A stretch of DNA of 64,000 nt, taken from Kitasatospora acidiphila. Lineage in GTDB: Bacteria; Actinomycetota; Actinomycetes; Streptomycetales; Streptomycetaceae. The stretch is taken from assembly GCF_006636205.1 (NCBI RefSeq), contig NZ_VIGB01000003.1:6450501-6514500 (forward strand), given 5' to 3'. Shown here one piece after another: positions 15,883 to 24,947 of this stretch. The notes beneath the pieces are model-generated. The model saw only the letters and a program-made list of their open reading frames with translations, searched no databases and had not been told where the DNA came from. Each line of letters starts with the position of its first letter. Within the stretch, counting starts at the first letter, position 1. The position numbers and the translations under genes are program-made.

Positions 15883-16989
15883 TCAGTACCGCCGCACGGT
15901 GGCGGCCTCGGCCAGCGCCCGCAGCGCCTCCCGGACCGTCTCGTCCGCCAGCGGGGCCGCCTCCAGCGCGCCCAGCGACTCGTCCATCAGCTGCTCGATC
16001 CGCTGCTCCACCTGCTCGGCGGCGCCGCTGCGCGCCACCAGGGTGCTCAGCTCGGCGATCTCCTCGCCGGTCAGCCCGGGGGCGCCCAGCCGGCTGTCCA
16101 GCTCCTTGGCGTCCACCTCGTCCAGGCCGCGCAGCGCCAGCGCCACGAGCAGGGTGCGCTTGCCCTCGCGCAGGTCGTCGCCGGTGGGCTTGCCGGTGAC
16201 CGCCGGGTCGCCGAAGACGCCGAGCAGGTCGTCCCGCAGCTGGAACGCCTCGCCCAGCGGCAGCCCGAACGCCCCGTAGGCGGCGACCAGTTCGTCGGAC
16301 GCGCCGGCCAGCCGGGCGCCCACCTGCAGCGGCCGCTCGATGGTGTACTTCGCCGACTTGTAGTGCAGCACGGTCTGCGCCCGGGTGAGCGCCAGCTCGT
16401 CCATGGAGTCGCCGGCCACCGGCTCCAGCACGTCCAGGTACTGGCCGGCCATCACCTCGGTGCGCATCAGGTCGAAGACCGGCTTGGCGGCCAGCACCGC
16501 CGCCGGCTCCAGGCCGCAGCGCACGAACAGCTCGTCGCACCAGATCAGCAGCAGGTCGCCGAGCAGCACCGCGGCGCCGGCCCCGTACTGCTCGCGGTCG
16601 CCGCGCCAGCCGCTGGCGCGGTGCCGGGCCTCGAACCGGCGGTGCATCGACGGCAGGCCGCGGCGGGTGTCGCTGCGGTCCATCAGGTCGTCGTGCACCA
16701 GGGCGCTGGCCTGCAGCAGCTCCAGCGCCGCGGCGGCCCCGGCGATCCCCTCGCTGTCCGCCGCGCCGCCCGCACCCCGCCAGCCCCAGTAGCAGAAGGC
16801 CGGCCGCAGCCGCTTGCCGCCGTCCAGCAGGAAGTCGCGCAGTGCCTCGGCGACCGGCAGCAGGTCCGGGGATATCGAGCTCAGCAGTGCGTGCTGCTCG
16901 GCCATGAAGCGGGCGAGCGCGGAGTTCACCCGGTCGCGGACCGCCTCCAGGTCGAGCGGCAGCACGGGGGCGGGGCTGGGCGAGGTCAC
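15883..16989 (-). CDS. Polyprenyl (geranylgeranyl-type) diphosphate synthase
   Basis: This 368-residue trans-prenyltransferase elongates allylic diphosphates with isopentenyl diphosphate. The first Asp-rich motif is HDDLMD (Asp100, 101, 104), the second is LRDDLLGVFGD, and GGKRLRPAF is the N-terminal substrate-binding motif. The two-residue spacing of the first motif is typical of short-chain to medium-chain synthases. Product length cannot be read confidently; menaquinone, carotenoid or terpenoid supply are all possible. A CrtI-like gene lies 2 kb away with metF between. The GTG at 16989 has weak ribosome binding sequence upstream. Confidence 0.9.
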   Translation of the reverse strand: MTSPSPAPVLPLDLEAVRDRVNSALARFMAEQHALLSSISPDLLPVAEALRDFLLDGGKRLRPAFCYWGWRGAGGAADSEGIAGAAAALELLQASALVHDDLMDRSDTRRGLPSMHRRFEARHRASGWRGDREQYGAGAAVLLGDLLLIWCDELFVRCGLEPAAVLAAKPVFDLMRTEVMAGQYLDVLEPVAGDSMDELALTRAQTVLHYKSAKYTIERPLQVGARLAGASDELVAAYGAFGLPLGEAFQLRDDLLGVFGDPAVTGKPTGDDLREGKRTLLVALALRGLDEVDAKELDSRLGAPGLTGEEIAELSTLVARSGAAEQVEQRIEQLMDESLGALEAAPLADETVREALRALAEAATVRRY

Positions 16990-17099
16990 GAGGCGCTCCG
17001 GGGGTGAATGGGGATCCTCAAAAGACTAGCCGAACCCGGGTTCGGACTATTCGGTCTCAGCTGCTGGACCGGGTTTGTTTGCCGTCCACCTGTGACGGC

Positions 17100-17105
17100 T
17101 AACCT
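17100..17105 (+). promoter_or_regulatory. Candidate -10 box, leaderless metF
   Basis: TAACCT is six bases before the metF ATG, and TTGTTT at 17075-17080 could serve as a loose -35 with 19-base spacing. No ribosome binding site is present. Confidence 0.45.
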
Positions 17106-17111
17106 GCCGAC

Positions 17112-18026
17112 ATGGCACTCGGCGTCTCCTCGACCAGAACCGATCACGCGGCGACCGTCCGCGACCTCCTGGCGGCCGGCAGGCGTTCCTTCTCGTTCGA
17201 GTTCATGCCCCCGCGCAGCGAGGCCGCCGAGCAGAAGCTGTGGTCCGCGATCCGCCGGCTGGAGCCGCTGAACCCCAACTTCGTCTGCGTGACCTACGGC
17301 GCGGGCGGCTCGACCCGCGGCCGCACCGTCAACATGGTCGGCCGGATCGCCGGCGAGACCACCCTGACGCCGGTGGCCCACCTCACCGCCGTCGACCACT
17401 CGGTGGCCGAACTGCGCAACATCATCGGCCAGTACGCGGACCAGGGCGTGCGCAACGTCCTCGCGGTGCGCGGCGACCCGCCGGGCGACCCGATGGGGGA
17501 GTGGGTGACCCACCCGCAGGGCGTCACCTACGCGTACGAGCTGGTCGAACTGATCAAGGGGATCGGCGACTTCTGCGTGGGCGTGGCCGCCTCGCCGAAC
17601 ATGCATCCGCGCTCCACCGACTGGGACGAGGACATCCGGCACTTCGTCGCCAAGGTGCGGGCCGGCGCCGACTACGCGATCACCCAGATGTTCTTCGAGG
17701 TGGAGGACTACCTGCGGCTGCGCGACCGGGTGCAGGCGGCCGGCTGCGAGGTGCCGATCATCCCCGAGATCATGCCGGTCACCAACGCCAAGCAGCTGGT
17801 GCGCTTTCCGCAGCTCAGCGGCTCGGAGTTCCCGCCCGAGCTGGCGGCCAGACTGGAGGCCGTGAAGGACGACCCGAAGGCGCTGCGCGAGGTGGGCATG
17901 GAGCACGCCACCGCGATGAGCGAGCAACTGCTCTCCGAGGGCGCGCCCGGCCTGCACTTCATCACGCTCAACGGCTCCACCGCGACCCTGCAGATCTACC
18001 AGAACCTGGGCCTGCACAGCAGCTGA
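17112..18026 (+). CDS. metF: 5,10-methylenetetrahydrofolate reductase
   Basis: The 304-residue flavoprotein reduces methylenetetrahydrofolate to 5-methyltetrahydrofolate, the methyl donor for methionine synthesis. Family segments include FEFMPPRSEAAEQKLW with the conserved Glu, VTYGAGGSTRG, LAVRGDPP and ITQMFFE. Length is typical of the bacterial catalytic domain without the eukaryotic regulatory domain. ATG at 17112 directly follows a -10-like box, indicating a leaderless transcript. It is divergent from the prenyl synthase gene. Confidence 0.94.
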   Translation: MALGVSSTRTDHAATVRDLLAAGRRSFSFEFMPPRSEAAEQKLWSAIRRLEPLNPNFVCVTYGAGGSTRGRTVNMVGRIAGETTLTPVAHLTAVDHSVAELRNIIGQYADQGVRNVLAVRGDPPGDPMGEWVTHPQGVTYAYELVELIKGIGDFCVGVAASPNMHPRSTDWDEDIRHFVAKVRAGADYAITQMFFEVEDYLRLRDRVQAAGCEVPIIPEIMPVTNAKQLVRFPQLSGSEFPPELAARLEAVKDDPKALREVGMEHATAMSEQLLSEGAPGLHFITLNGSTATLQIYQNLGLHSS

Positions 18027-18098
18027 CCGGGATGTGGGACGGCGACCGGATACCCGGTACAGTCGCGACACGCGCCGCGCACGTGCTGGAGGACGCCG

Positions 18099-18929
18099 AT
18101 GGGCATCGGGATGCTGGTGTTGTACGCGGCCCTCGCCGTGGTCGGACTGTGGCTGACCGCCGAGCTGCTGCTGCAGGGCCGGGCGCCGCTGCACTGGCGA
18201 GCGCTCGCGCTGGGCGGGTTCCTGCTGGTGGTGGCCGGGATGGCGGTGCACTCGGTGCCGGTGATCGGCGGCGGGGCGGTCGGCTTCGCCCTCGGGCAGG
18301 TGCTGGTCACCACGGCGGTCAAGCGCGGCGGCAAGCCCGCCTGGTCGCTGCGCCGCAGCAACGGCGAACTGCCCGGGGCGCTGGCCAAGGTGCCGCTGCT
18401 GGCCGCTGCGACCAGCGGCACCGAGGCGGTGGTGGCGGCGGAGCCGCCGCGGATCGGCGAGGTCGGCCCGATCGAGGTGACCGAGCCCGAGGCCGAGCTG
18501 CTGCCGGAACCGGAGCTGGCCCAACTGCCGGTCGATGACGGCGACTTCGGCATCTACGAGACCGCCTACCCGCAGCCCGAGCAGCAACAGCCGCAACTGC
18601 AGCAGCAGTTCGCCTACGGGTACTACCAGCAGGAGCCGTACGAGCAGCAGCAGCCCGCCTACGGCTACTACGAGCAGCAGCCGCAGTACCAGGGCTACCA
18701 GGGCCACCAGGGCCACGACGGCTACCAGGGCTACGACCAGCAGCAGTGGCAGCCGCAGGCGCCGGCCTACGACCAGGGCTCCTACCAGCCCGAGTACGGC
18801 GGCCAGCCCGAGTACGGCATGCCGGGCATCCCGCAGCAGCAGCCCCCGGAGTACTACCAGCAGTACCAGCCCCAACCCCAGTACCAGGAGCAGCCGCAGG
18901 AGCACGGCAGCTGGCAGGGCTGGCAGTAG
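18099..18929 (+). CDS. Membrane protein with long Gln/Tyr-rich low-complexity tail
   Basis: The 276-residue product has two or three hydrophobic segments in residues 1-75, a basic patch (KRGGKPAWSLRR), an acidic linker around 120-155, and then about 120 residues dominated by Gln, Tyr, Pro and Gly in motifs such as YGYYQQ and YQGYQGHQGH. No enzyme motif is seen. Such prion-like tails are associated with multivalent or phase-separating interactions in other proteins; here that is inference. The ATG at 18099 has GGAGG nearby and a TACAGT -10-like box at 18058-18063. Similar proteins occur beside metF in other streptomycetes, but no function is known to me. Confidence 0.75.
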   Translation: MGIGMLVLYAALAVVGLWLTAELLLQGRAPLHWRALALGGFLLVVAGMAVHSVPVIGGGAVGFALGQVLVTTAVKRGGKPAWSLRRSNGELPGALAKVPLLAAATSGTEAVVAAEPPRIGEVGPIEVTEPEAELLPEPELAQLPVDDGDFGIYETAYPQPEQQQPQLQQQFAYGYYQQEPYEQQQPAYGYYEQQPQYQGYQGHQGHDGYQGYDQQQWQPQAPAYDQGSYQPEYGGQPEYGMPGIPQQQPPEYYQQYQPQPQYQEQPQEHGSWQGWQ

Positions 18930-18941
18930 CCCGGCCGTCCG

Positions 18942-20336
18942 CTACGCCGGCCCGATCAGCCCCGCCACCACGCAGGCGGACATCCCGGCCCGGGCCAGCC
19001 CGCCGCCCGGGTGGGCGGCCTGCCCTAGCAGGTAGTGCCCCGGCCGGTCGGTGGTGTTGGCGCGCTGCAGGAAGCCGCCGCCGGCGCCGGGCAGCGCCGG
19101 GCGGGCCACCGCGCCGCCGGGGGACAGGGTCTCCCGTTCGGTGTCGGCCGGGGTGCGCGCCACCCGCCACAGGACCCGGTCCGCCAGGTCGAGCCCGGCG
19201 GCCTCGACCTGGGCCAGCACCGTGTCGGCGAACGCGTCGGCGACCCCGGGGGCCGTCCAGTCGACCACGGCCTGCGAAGGGACGGTGCAGGTCAGCACCA
19301 CCGCCTCGTGCCGGCCGTCGGGCACCAGTGACGGATCGTCAGGTCGCAGCACCTGGACGGTCGGGAAGCCCGGCGGCGCCGGCTCGTCGAACAGCGCGGC
19401 CAACTCGTCCCGCCGGGACGGCGTGTGCACCACGGTCCGCTGCGCGGCCCCGGCCGGGCGCGGCCCCGCCAGCGCCAGCAGCAGGCTGAACCGGCCCGGC
19501 AGGCCGGCGTCCGGCGGCTCGGGGCGCAGCACCAGGTCGGCCTCGGGGAAGTCGTCCGGATGGACCCGGGCGCCGAACCGGAACTCCACCCCGCGCTGCT
19601 CGCAGCGCCCGACCACCGCGGCCACCAGGGCGTGCAGGCCACCCCGCACCGACCAGACGCCGAAGGTCTGCTCCACGTACGGCAGCACGGTCGCGCTCGC
19701 CGGAGTGGTCCGCGGGTCGAAACCGAACCGCAGCACCGACTCGGTGAGCAGCGCCGTCAGCGCCGGATGGCCGCCCAGCTCGCGCTGCGCCACCTCGTCG
19801 ACGGTGGGCTGCCGGGAGCCGCCGAACAGCCGGGCCAGGCCGCGCCGCGGTGCGGCCGGATACGGGTCGGTGCCCAGCGGCCCCGGGTCGGCGGGCAGCG
19901 GCTCCTCCAGCAGCGGGCGGCGAGTGGCCTCCCAGACCGTGCGGCCGCGGTTCATCACCTCGCCCCAGAGCCGCCCGGTGTCCGCGCCGAGCGCCTGGTC
20001 CAGCGCCTTGGCGACGCCGCCCCGGGAGGCGTTGGGCAGGGTCAGCTCGGTGCCGTCGGCGAACAGGTGCCGGCTCTCCGGGTCCACCGGGGTCAGCTCC
20101 AGCAGCTGCTCCAGCGGCTCCCGGCCGGTCTTCAGCGCCAGGTCCCGGTAGACGGCCGGCAGCGTCAGCAGGGTCGGCCCGGTGTCGAAGGCGAAGCCGT
20201 CGCGGCGGTACTGCCCGAGCATCCCGCCCGGGCCCGGCGCGGCCTCGCAGACCGTCACCCGGTGACCGAGGGTGGCCAGCCGCGCCGCGGCGGCCAGGCC
20301 GCTGATTCCCGCTCCGATGATGACGATCCGTGCCAT
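18942..20336 (-). CDS. CrtI-like FAD-dependent desaturase/oxidoreductase
   Basis: The 464-residue protein starts with the FAD-binding motif VIIGAGISGLAAAARLA, followed by GGMLGQYRRDGFAFDTGPTL, the substrate-side signature of phytoene desaturase-like amine oxidoreductases, and ends with GGGLARAGMSA near the C-terminal flavin contact. It is therefore related to CrtI/CrtN and retinol saturase-type enzymes. No phytoene synthase, cyclase or other carotenoid gene is nearby, so a true carotenoid desaturase role is doubtful. It is convergent with the preceding gene with a 12-base gap. Confidence 0.8.
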   Translation of the reverse strand: MARIVIIGAGISGLAAAARLATLGHRVTVCEAAPGPGGMLGQYRRDGFAFDTGPTLLTLPAVYRDLALKTGREPLEQLLELTPVDPESRHLFADGTELTLPNASRGGVAKALDQALGADTGRLWGEVMNRGRTVWEATRRPLLEEPLPADPGPLGTDPYPAAPRRGLARLFGGSRQPTVDEVAQRELGGHPALTALLTESVLRFGFDPRTTPASATVLPYVEQTFGVWSVRGGLHALVAAVVGRCEQRGVEFRFGARVHPDDFPEADLVLRPEPPDAGLPGRFSLLLALAGPRPAGAAQRTVVHTPSRRDELAALFDEPAPPGFPTVQVLRPDDPSLVPDGRHEAVVLTCTVPSQAVVDWTAPGVADAFADTVLAQVEAAGLDLADRVLWRVARTPADTERETLSPGGAVARPALPGAGGGFLQRANTTDRPGHYLLGQAAHPGGGLARAGMSACVVAGLIGPA

Positions 20337-20481
20337 GGGGCGTGATCTTACTTTTCGCGGCCCGGTGGTCCGTCCCCGGACGGCCGTCCAGGTCGATTGT
20401 CAGTGCCGGGCGCGAGCATGGCCTCAGCGGGCGGCCGACCGGCCCGCCCGATGCCTGCCGAAGGATCCGGGGGTACCGACC

Positions 20482-20973
20482 ATGACCGTCACCGACCTCC
20501 CGCACCGACCCTCCGACGACCGCCCCGACCAGATCCCGCTGCGCTCCGTCGACGTCCATCCGGTGCTGCTGCGCGCCGGCACCCCGCCGGCCGCCCGGGA
20601 CCTGCTGGCACAGGCCGAGCGCACCCTGCTGGCCGCCGACGCCGCCGAGGACCCGCTCGAGCGGTACGCCACCGCGCACCTGGCCGCGCTGCGCACCACG
20701 GCCGCCGTGCTGGCCGTCCGGGGCCGCCCGGAGAAGAACCCCCGCCGCCGCAAGGCGATCCGCAGCGCCTGGGAGGTGCTGCCCGAGGTGGCGCCCGAAC
20801 TGGCCGAGTGGGCGGTCTACTTCGCGGCCGGCGCGAGCAAGCGGGCGGCCGCCGAGGCCGGGGTGCGGGGCGCCGCCTCGGCCCGCGACGCGGACGACCT
20901 GATCCGCAACACCGCCGTCTTCCTGCGGCTGGTGGCCCGGGTGCTCCAGCTCGACGGCAACAGGAGGCAATAG
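20482..20973 (+). CDS. SAV_6107-family HEPN domain protein
   Basis: This 163-residue, largely helical protein belongs to the actinobacterial SAV_6107 HEPN family. It contains the segment RYATAH (Arg61 to His66), which has the R-X4-H spacing found in catalytically active HEPN ribonucleases, although whether that motif is catalytic in this family is unproven. The central part is basic (RGRPEKNPRRRKAIR). The ATG at 20482 was chosen over an open upstream extension. It is followed by a methyltransferase gene 45 bases downstream on the same strand, probably in one operon. No nucleotidyltransferase (MNT) partner of a classical HEPN/MNT toxin pair is adjacent. Confidence 0.75.
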   Translation: MTVTDLPHRPSDDRPDQIPLRSVDVHPVLLRAGTPPAARDLLAQAERTLLAADAAEDPLERYATAHLAALRTTAAVLAVRGRPEKNPRRRKAIRSAWEVLPEVAPELAEWAVYFAAGASKRAAAEAGVRGAASARDADDLIRNTAVFLRLVARVLQLDGNRRQ

Positions 20974-21018
20974 GGTGGGAGGGTCCGGCCAGTCCGCCGC
21001 CCCCTGAGGAGCCCGCTC

Positions 21019-21771
21019 GTGTACCCCTCGCGCCCCCGCAGCGCCCTGCGCACCGCCGTGGTCTGGGAGGTGGTCCGGACGGCCCTGGAGCGCCGGGTCG
21101 CCGAGCTGGACCAGCCGGTGCTGGACGTGCTCGACACCGGCGGCGGCACCGGCAACTTCGCGGTGCCGGTGGCCAAGCTGGGCCACCGGGTGACCGTCGT
21201 GGACCCCAGCCCCGACGCGCTGTTCGCCCTGGAGCGCCGGGCTGCCGAGGCCGGGGTGACCGAGCTGGTCCGCGCGGTGCAGGGGGACACCCAGACGCTG
21301 CCCGAGCTGATCACCCCCGACTCGGTGGACGCGGTGCTCTGCCACGGCGTCCTGGAGGTCGTGGACGACCCGGCGGAGTCGCTCGGCCACCTCGCCGCCA
21401 CCCTGCGCAAGGGCGGCCTGGTCAGCCTGCTGGCCGCCAACCGCAACGGCGCCGTGCTGGCCCGGGCGCTGGCCGGCCACTTCGAGGAGGCCCGCACCGT
21501 GCTTGGTGCGCCCGACGGCCGCTGGGGCGCCGGCGATCCGATGCCGCGCCGCTTCACCACCGAGGAGCTGCACGGCCTGGCCCGGGCCGCGGGCCTGCGG
21601 GTCGAGTCGGTGCACGGGGTGCGGGTCTTCGCCGACCTGGTGCCCGGGGTGCTGGTGGACACCGAGCCCGGCGCGATGGAGGCACTGCTCAAGCTGGAGG
21701 AGGCGGCCGCCGCCGAGCCCGCCTTCCACGCGGTCGCCACCCAGCTGCACCTGCTGGCCGCGCTCGACTGA
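21019..21771 (+). CDS. Class I SAM-dependent methyltransferase
   Basis: The 250-residue protein has the Rossmann motif LDTGGGTGNFAVPVA and the acidic residue at the end of strand 2 (TVVDPSPDALF), then GDTQTLPE and AVLCHGVLEVV. This resembles the SmtA/CmoM group of methyltransferases, some of which act on tRNA, but the substrate cannot be deduced. The GTG at 21019 follows GAGGAGC. It is probably co-transcribed with the HEPN gene. Confidence 0.82.
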   Translation: MYPSRPRSALRTAVVWEVVRTALERRVAELDQPVLDVLDTGGGTGNFAVPVAKLGHRVTVVDPSPDALFALERRAAEAGVTELVRAVQGDTQTLPELITPDSVDAVLCHGVLEVVDDPAESLGHLAATLRKGGLVSLLAANRNGAVLARALAGHFEEARTVLGAPDGRWGAGDPMPRRFTTEELHGLARAAGLRVESVHGVRVFADLVPGVLVDTEPGAMEALLKLEEAAAAEPAFHAVATQLHLLAALD

Positions 21772-21920
21772 CGGCGGCGGGCCCGCCGCACCGACCGCGA
21801 CGGGCCCGGCGTACTGACGGAAACTTCACAGGCACCGGGAGCGTTGCACGGGTGCGGGGGCCGGCGTGATGTGTCGGACACGACGGAACGCGGCCCCCTC
21901 CGGATCCCCTCGTCGGACCG

Positions 21921-21926
21921 TATGAT
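21921..21926 (+). promoter_or_regulatory. Candidate -10 box for the DUF3040 gene
   Basis: TATGAT is a near-consensus -10 hexamer in a 261-base gap between the methyltransferase and DUF3040 genes. A matching -35 is not evident, so an alternative sigma factor or an activator is possible. Confidence 0.4.
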
Positions 21927-22032
21927 CTGGGTAAAGCCAGAACGCATGACGGCCAGACGCATGGGGCATATGGACCACGACAGGGCCAGGTGGCGGACCG
22001 GTCGCCCCGCGACCGACGAGTAGGAGGACTCC

Positions 22033-22425
22033 GTGCCGCTCTCGGAGCACGAGCAGCGACTGCTCGACCAGATGGAGCGAGCGCTGTACGCCGAAGATCC
22101 CAAGTTCGCGTCGGCGCTTGAGGGAACCGGCCTGCGCACCTACACCCGGCGACGGGTGTACCTCGCGGCGGCGGGATTCGTGCTGGGAGTGGGCCTCCTG
22201 ATGGGAGGCATGATCGCCCAGCCGCAGTTCATCTGGCTGAGTGTGGTCGGCTTCCTGGTGATGCTCGGCTGCGCCGTGCTGGCGGTGGCCGGCTGGCGGC
22301 GGCATCCGGTGGCGGGCCCCGGCAGCGGGCTTGGCGCCGCCCAGCCGGTGCGGCGCAAGGCCGGCGTGATGGACCGGATGGAGCAGCGCTGGCAGCGCCG
22401 GCGCGATGAACAAGACGGCTTCTGA
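22033..22425 (+). CDS. DUF3040 membrane protein
   Basis: This 130-residue protein starts MPLSEHEQRLLDQMERALY, the hallmark of DUF3040, with two adjacent membrane segments at about 45-85 and a basic C-terminus. The family is restricted to actinobacteria and is often near cell division genes; its function is unknown. The GTG start is well supported by TAGGAGGA nine bases upstream. A TATGAT -10 element at 21921-21926 would give a leader of about 100 bases. Confidence 0.88.
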   Translation: MPLSEHEQRLLDQMERALYAEDPKFASALEGTGLRTYTRRRVYLAAAGFVLGVGLLMGGMIAQPQFIWLSVVGFLVMLGCAVLAVAGWRRHPVAGPGSGLGAAQPVRRKAGVMDRMEQRWQRRRDEQDGF

Positions 22426-22477
22426 CGGAGCTCGTCGCCCCGCAGGGACTTCTTGACGGACCGGCCCCATCGACCTC

Positions 22478-22513
22478 GGCGGGCGGGTGATCCACCAGGA
22501 TCACCCGCCCGCC
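22478..22513. terminator. Bidirectional terminator between DUF3040 and transglutaminase genes
   Basis: A perfect 16-base stem (GGCGGGCGGGTGATCC / GGATCACCCGCCCGCC) with a four-base ACCA loop lies between two convergent genes, 53 bases after one stop and 15 bases from the other. Confidence 0.85.
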
Positions 22514-22527
22514 GCCGTCTTGTGCCG

Positions 22528-24947
22528 CTACCGGCAGCGCCGCAGCCGGCCCACGGTCCGCTCGCCGAGCCGGGCCAGCCGAGCGTGCAGCCCGTCCCGT
22601 AGCGCCCGCCTGCGGTCCCCGGCCCGCCACAGCACCCGGGCCGCCGACGGCGGCAGCAGCACCGCGCGCAGCCGCTGCCGACGCCCGGCGGTGGCCCGCA
22701 GGCCGTCCCGCGCGGCGCGCACATCGCCGGCCAGCGGCGCGGACAGCCCCGGCTCGCGGGCGTACAGCACCCGTTCGGTGGCCAGCGCCACCCGTCCGGC
22801 CGCGGCCGAGCTCTGCTCGTCCAGCCCGCCGGCCTCGCTGATCCGGCGCGCCGTGTGCCGCGGGCTGAGCGCCTCGTCCGGCGGGATGCCCAGATCCCAG
22901 GCGCTGTCGATCAGCTCCTGCCACGCGGCCAGCACCTGAGCCTCGGTCAGCTCGCCGCCGCCCGGGCCACCGGGCCGCCGCCGCCCGCCGCCGAGCCGGC
23001 GTCGCCGCACCCGGTCGCGCCACAGCATCGGGCTCAGCAGCAGCAGGACCACCACGGCGATCGCCGCCAGCAGTGCCGGCAGCTGCCACGCCATCCCGCT
23101 CGTGGTCGGCGCCACCGCGACCGCCGGCGCCGACTGCTGGGCCTGGCAGCCGCCCTGCTTGCGCAGCGCCGCCGGGCAGTTGGCCGCGGACGAGGCGGTC
23201 GGGCCGTCCTGGGCGGTGGGCTGGGCGCTCGCCTGGGTGGGGGCGCTGGTCGGCTGCGAGGCCGTCTGCTGGGTGCTGTAGCTCGGCGCGACGCCGACGC
23301 TCGGGGTCGGTTCGAAGCGCAGCCAGCCGACGCCGGAGAAGTACAGCTCCGGCCAGGCGTGGTAGTTCCTGGTGCCGACCTGGAAGTCGCCGCCGCCCAG
23401 CTCGACACCCGGCGCGAAGCCGACCGCGACCCGGGCCGGGATGTGCAGGGTGCGCGCCATCGCCGCCATGGTGGCCGCGAAGTGCACGCAGAAGCCCTGC
23501 TTGTCCTGCAGGAACTTGGCGATCGCCTGCGGCCCGGTACCCGCGTCCACCTTGGTGTTGTAGCGGAAGCCGCCGGTGCTGGTGAACCAGTCCTGCAGGG
23601 CCACCGCCTGGTCGTAGGCGGTCTCCTTGCCGGCCGTCACCTGGCGGGCGAGGTCGGTCACCATGGACGGCAGGTCGTCGGGCAGCTTGGTGTAGCGATC
23701 GGTGATCGCGGTGGGCGCGGGCGCGGCCTGCCGCAGCTGGTCCGCGGTGGGACTGACGTTGTACGAGGTCACGCTGTAGGTGAGCCCGCCGGCCTGCTGG
23801 CCGCTGCCGGTGATCACCGAGCGGGTGTCCGGCTCGTAGCGCCAGCCGTCGCCGCTCAGCTTGATCCGGCTGATCGGGTACGGCGCCGGCAGCCACTGGG
23901 TGCTCAGATCGGGTTCGAGGCTGATGATGGTGGTCATCTCCGGCGCGCTGACCGACGGGTCGAGACCGTCCGGCGCCGGGAAGGCGGCCTGCGGCACCGG
24001 CTTGAGGTCCTCGTTGCCGGGCTTCCACTCGACGCCGTCGAAGTCGTCCAGCGCGGTGATCCGCAGATAGGCGTCGCGCAGCGCCGGGTCGGTGCCGTGG
24101 TAGTGGAGCAGCGGCTGGTTGGCCGGCCGGCGCAGCCCGTCGGCCAGCGAGACCATCGGGCTGAGCGCGTTGATGCTGTGGCCGCCCGGCCCGCTGCCGT
24201 CGCCGCCGCCCAGGCCGCCGCCCAGCAGGTCCAGCCCGTCGGTGGCGGGCAGCGCCGCGCCCAGCACGGTGGCGCAGACCAGCGCCAGCACGCCGATCCG
24301 GTGGCCGCCGGTGGGCAGCCCGCCGCGGCTGTCGGAGGTGCCGGAGCCGCGGAAGACCCGGCCCCAGCGGGACAGCCGGTCCCGTCCCTCGGCGAACAGC
24401 AGCGCCAGGTAGCCGCCCCGGCCAGCAGGAACCAGAGCCAGGGCACGCCGCCCTGGCCGGTGGGGTTCAGCCCGCTGCCCACGCAGTAGAGCGCCAGCAG
24501 CGGCAGCCCGGCCAGCGCCGCCTTGCGGAAGGTCACCGCCAGGGTGTCGACCAGCACCGCGATCAGCGCGGTCGAGGCGACCAGCACGAACCGCAGGCCG
24601 GGGGTGGCCGGGGCCGGGATGGTGTAGGTGCCGATGTCGCTGCCGGCGCTGTTCAGCAGGTCGGAGAGGGCCTGGACGGCGTGCGGCCCGGGCAGCACCC
24701 CGAAGGCCAGCGCCGATCGCACCGCGCCGAGCATCAGCAGGTAGACCACCAGCAGCAACTGGATGAGCGGCACCAGGGCGCGGGGCATCGGGAGCCGGCG
24801 CAGCCCGGCGCCGGCCGCCGCCACCACGGCGATCTGCAGGGTCGCGGGCATCACCCAGTTGTTGGGCTCCAGCAGCGGGGTCAGGGTGGCCATCGCCAGC
24901 AGGGTGGCGAGCGCCGCGTAGACCGTCAGTCGGGTCTGGGTGGTCAT
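22528..24947 (-). CDS. TgpA-like transglutaminase-domain membrane protein, one apparent frameshift
   Basis: Read across a frameshift at about 24416-24420, the product is roughly 806 residues: an N-terminal block of five or six membrane segments (DUF3488/TgpA), an extracytoplasmic transglutaminase-like domain with Cys in QGFCVHFA, His in RNYHAWPEL and an acidic residue after it, another membrane segment, and a C-terminal DUF4129-like tail. The break sits in WLWFLLAG / GYLALLFAEG; adding one G to the minus-strand GGGG run joins the two frames perfectly. Start is the ATG at 24947, overlapping the DUF58 stop. It forms the common MoxR-DUF58-transglutaminase operon, thought to act on cell surface proteins or peptidoglycan. 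The frameshift is probably a sequencing error. Confidence 0.85.

Noticed and set aside
18560..18929. CAG-rich stretch as a non-coding tandem repeat or CRISPR-like array
   Set aside because: The repeats follow codon boundaries and encode a Gln/Tyr tail in an intact frame. Unit and spacing are irregular, and there are no spacers.
21772..21815. CGGGCCCG repeats after the methyltransferase as a terminator
   Set aside because: The pairs can only form short or overlapping stems; no unambiguous hairpin of useful length was found.
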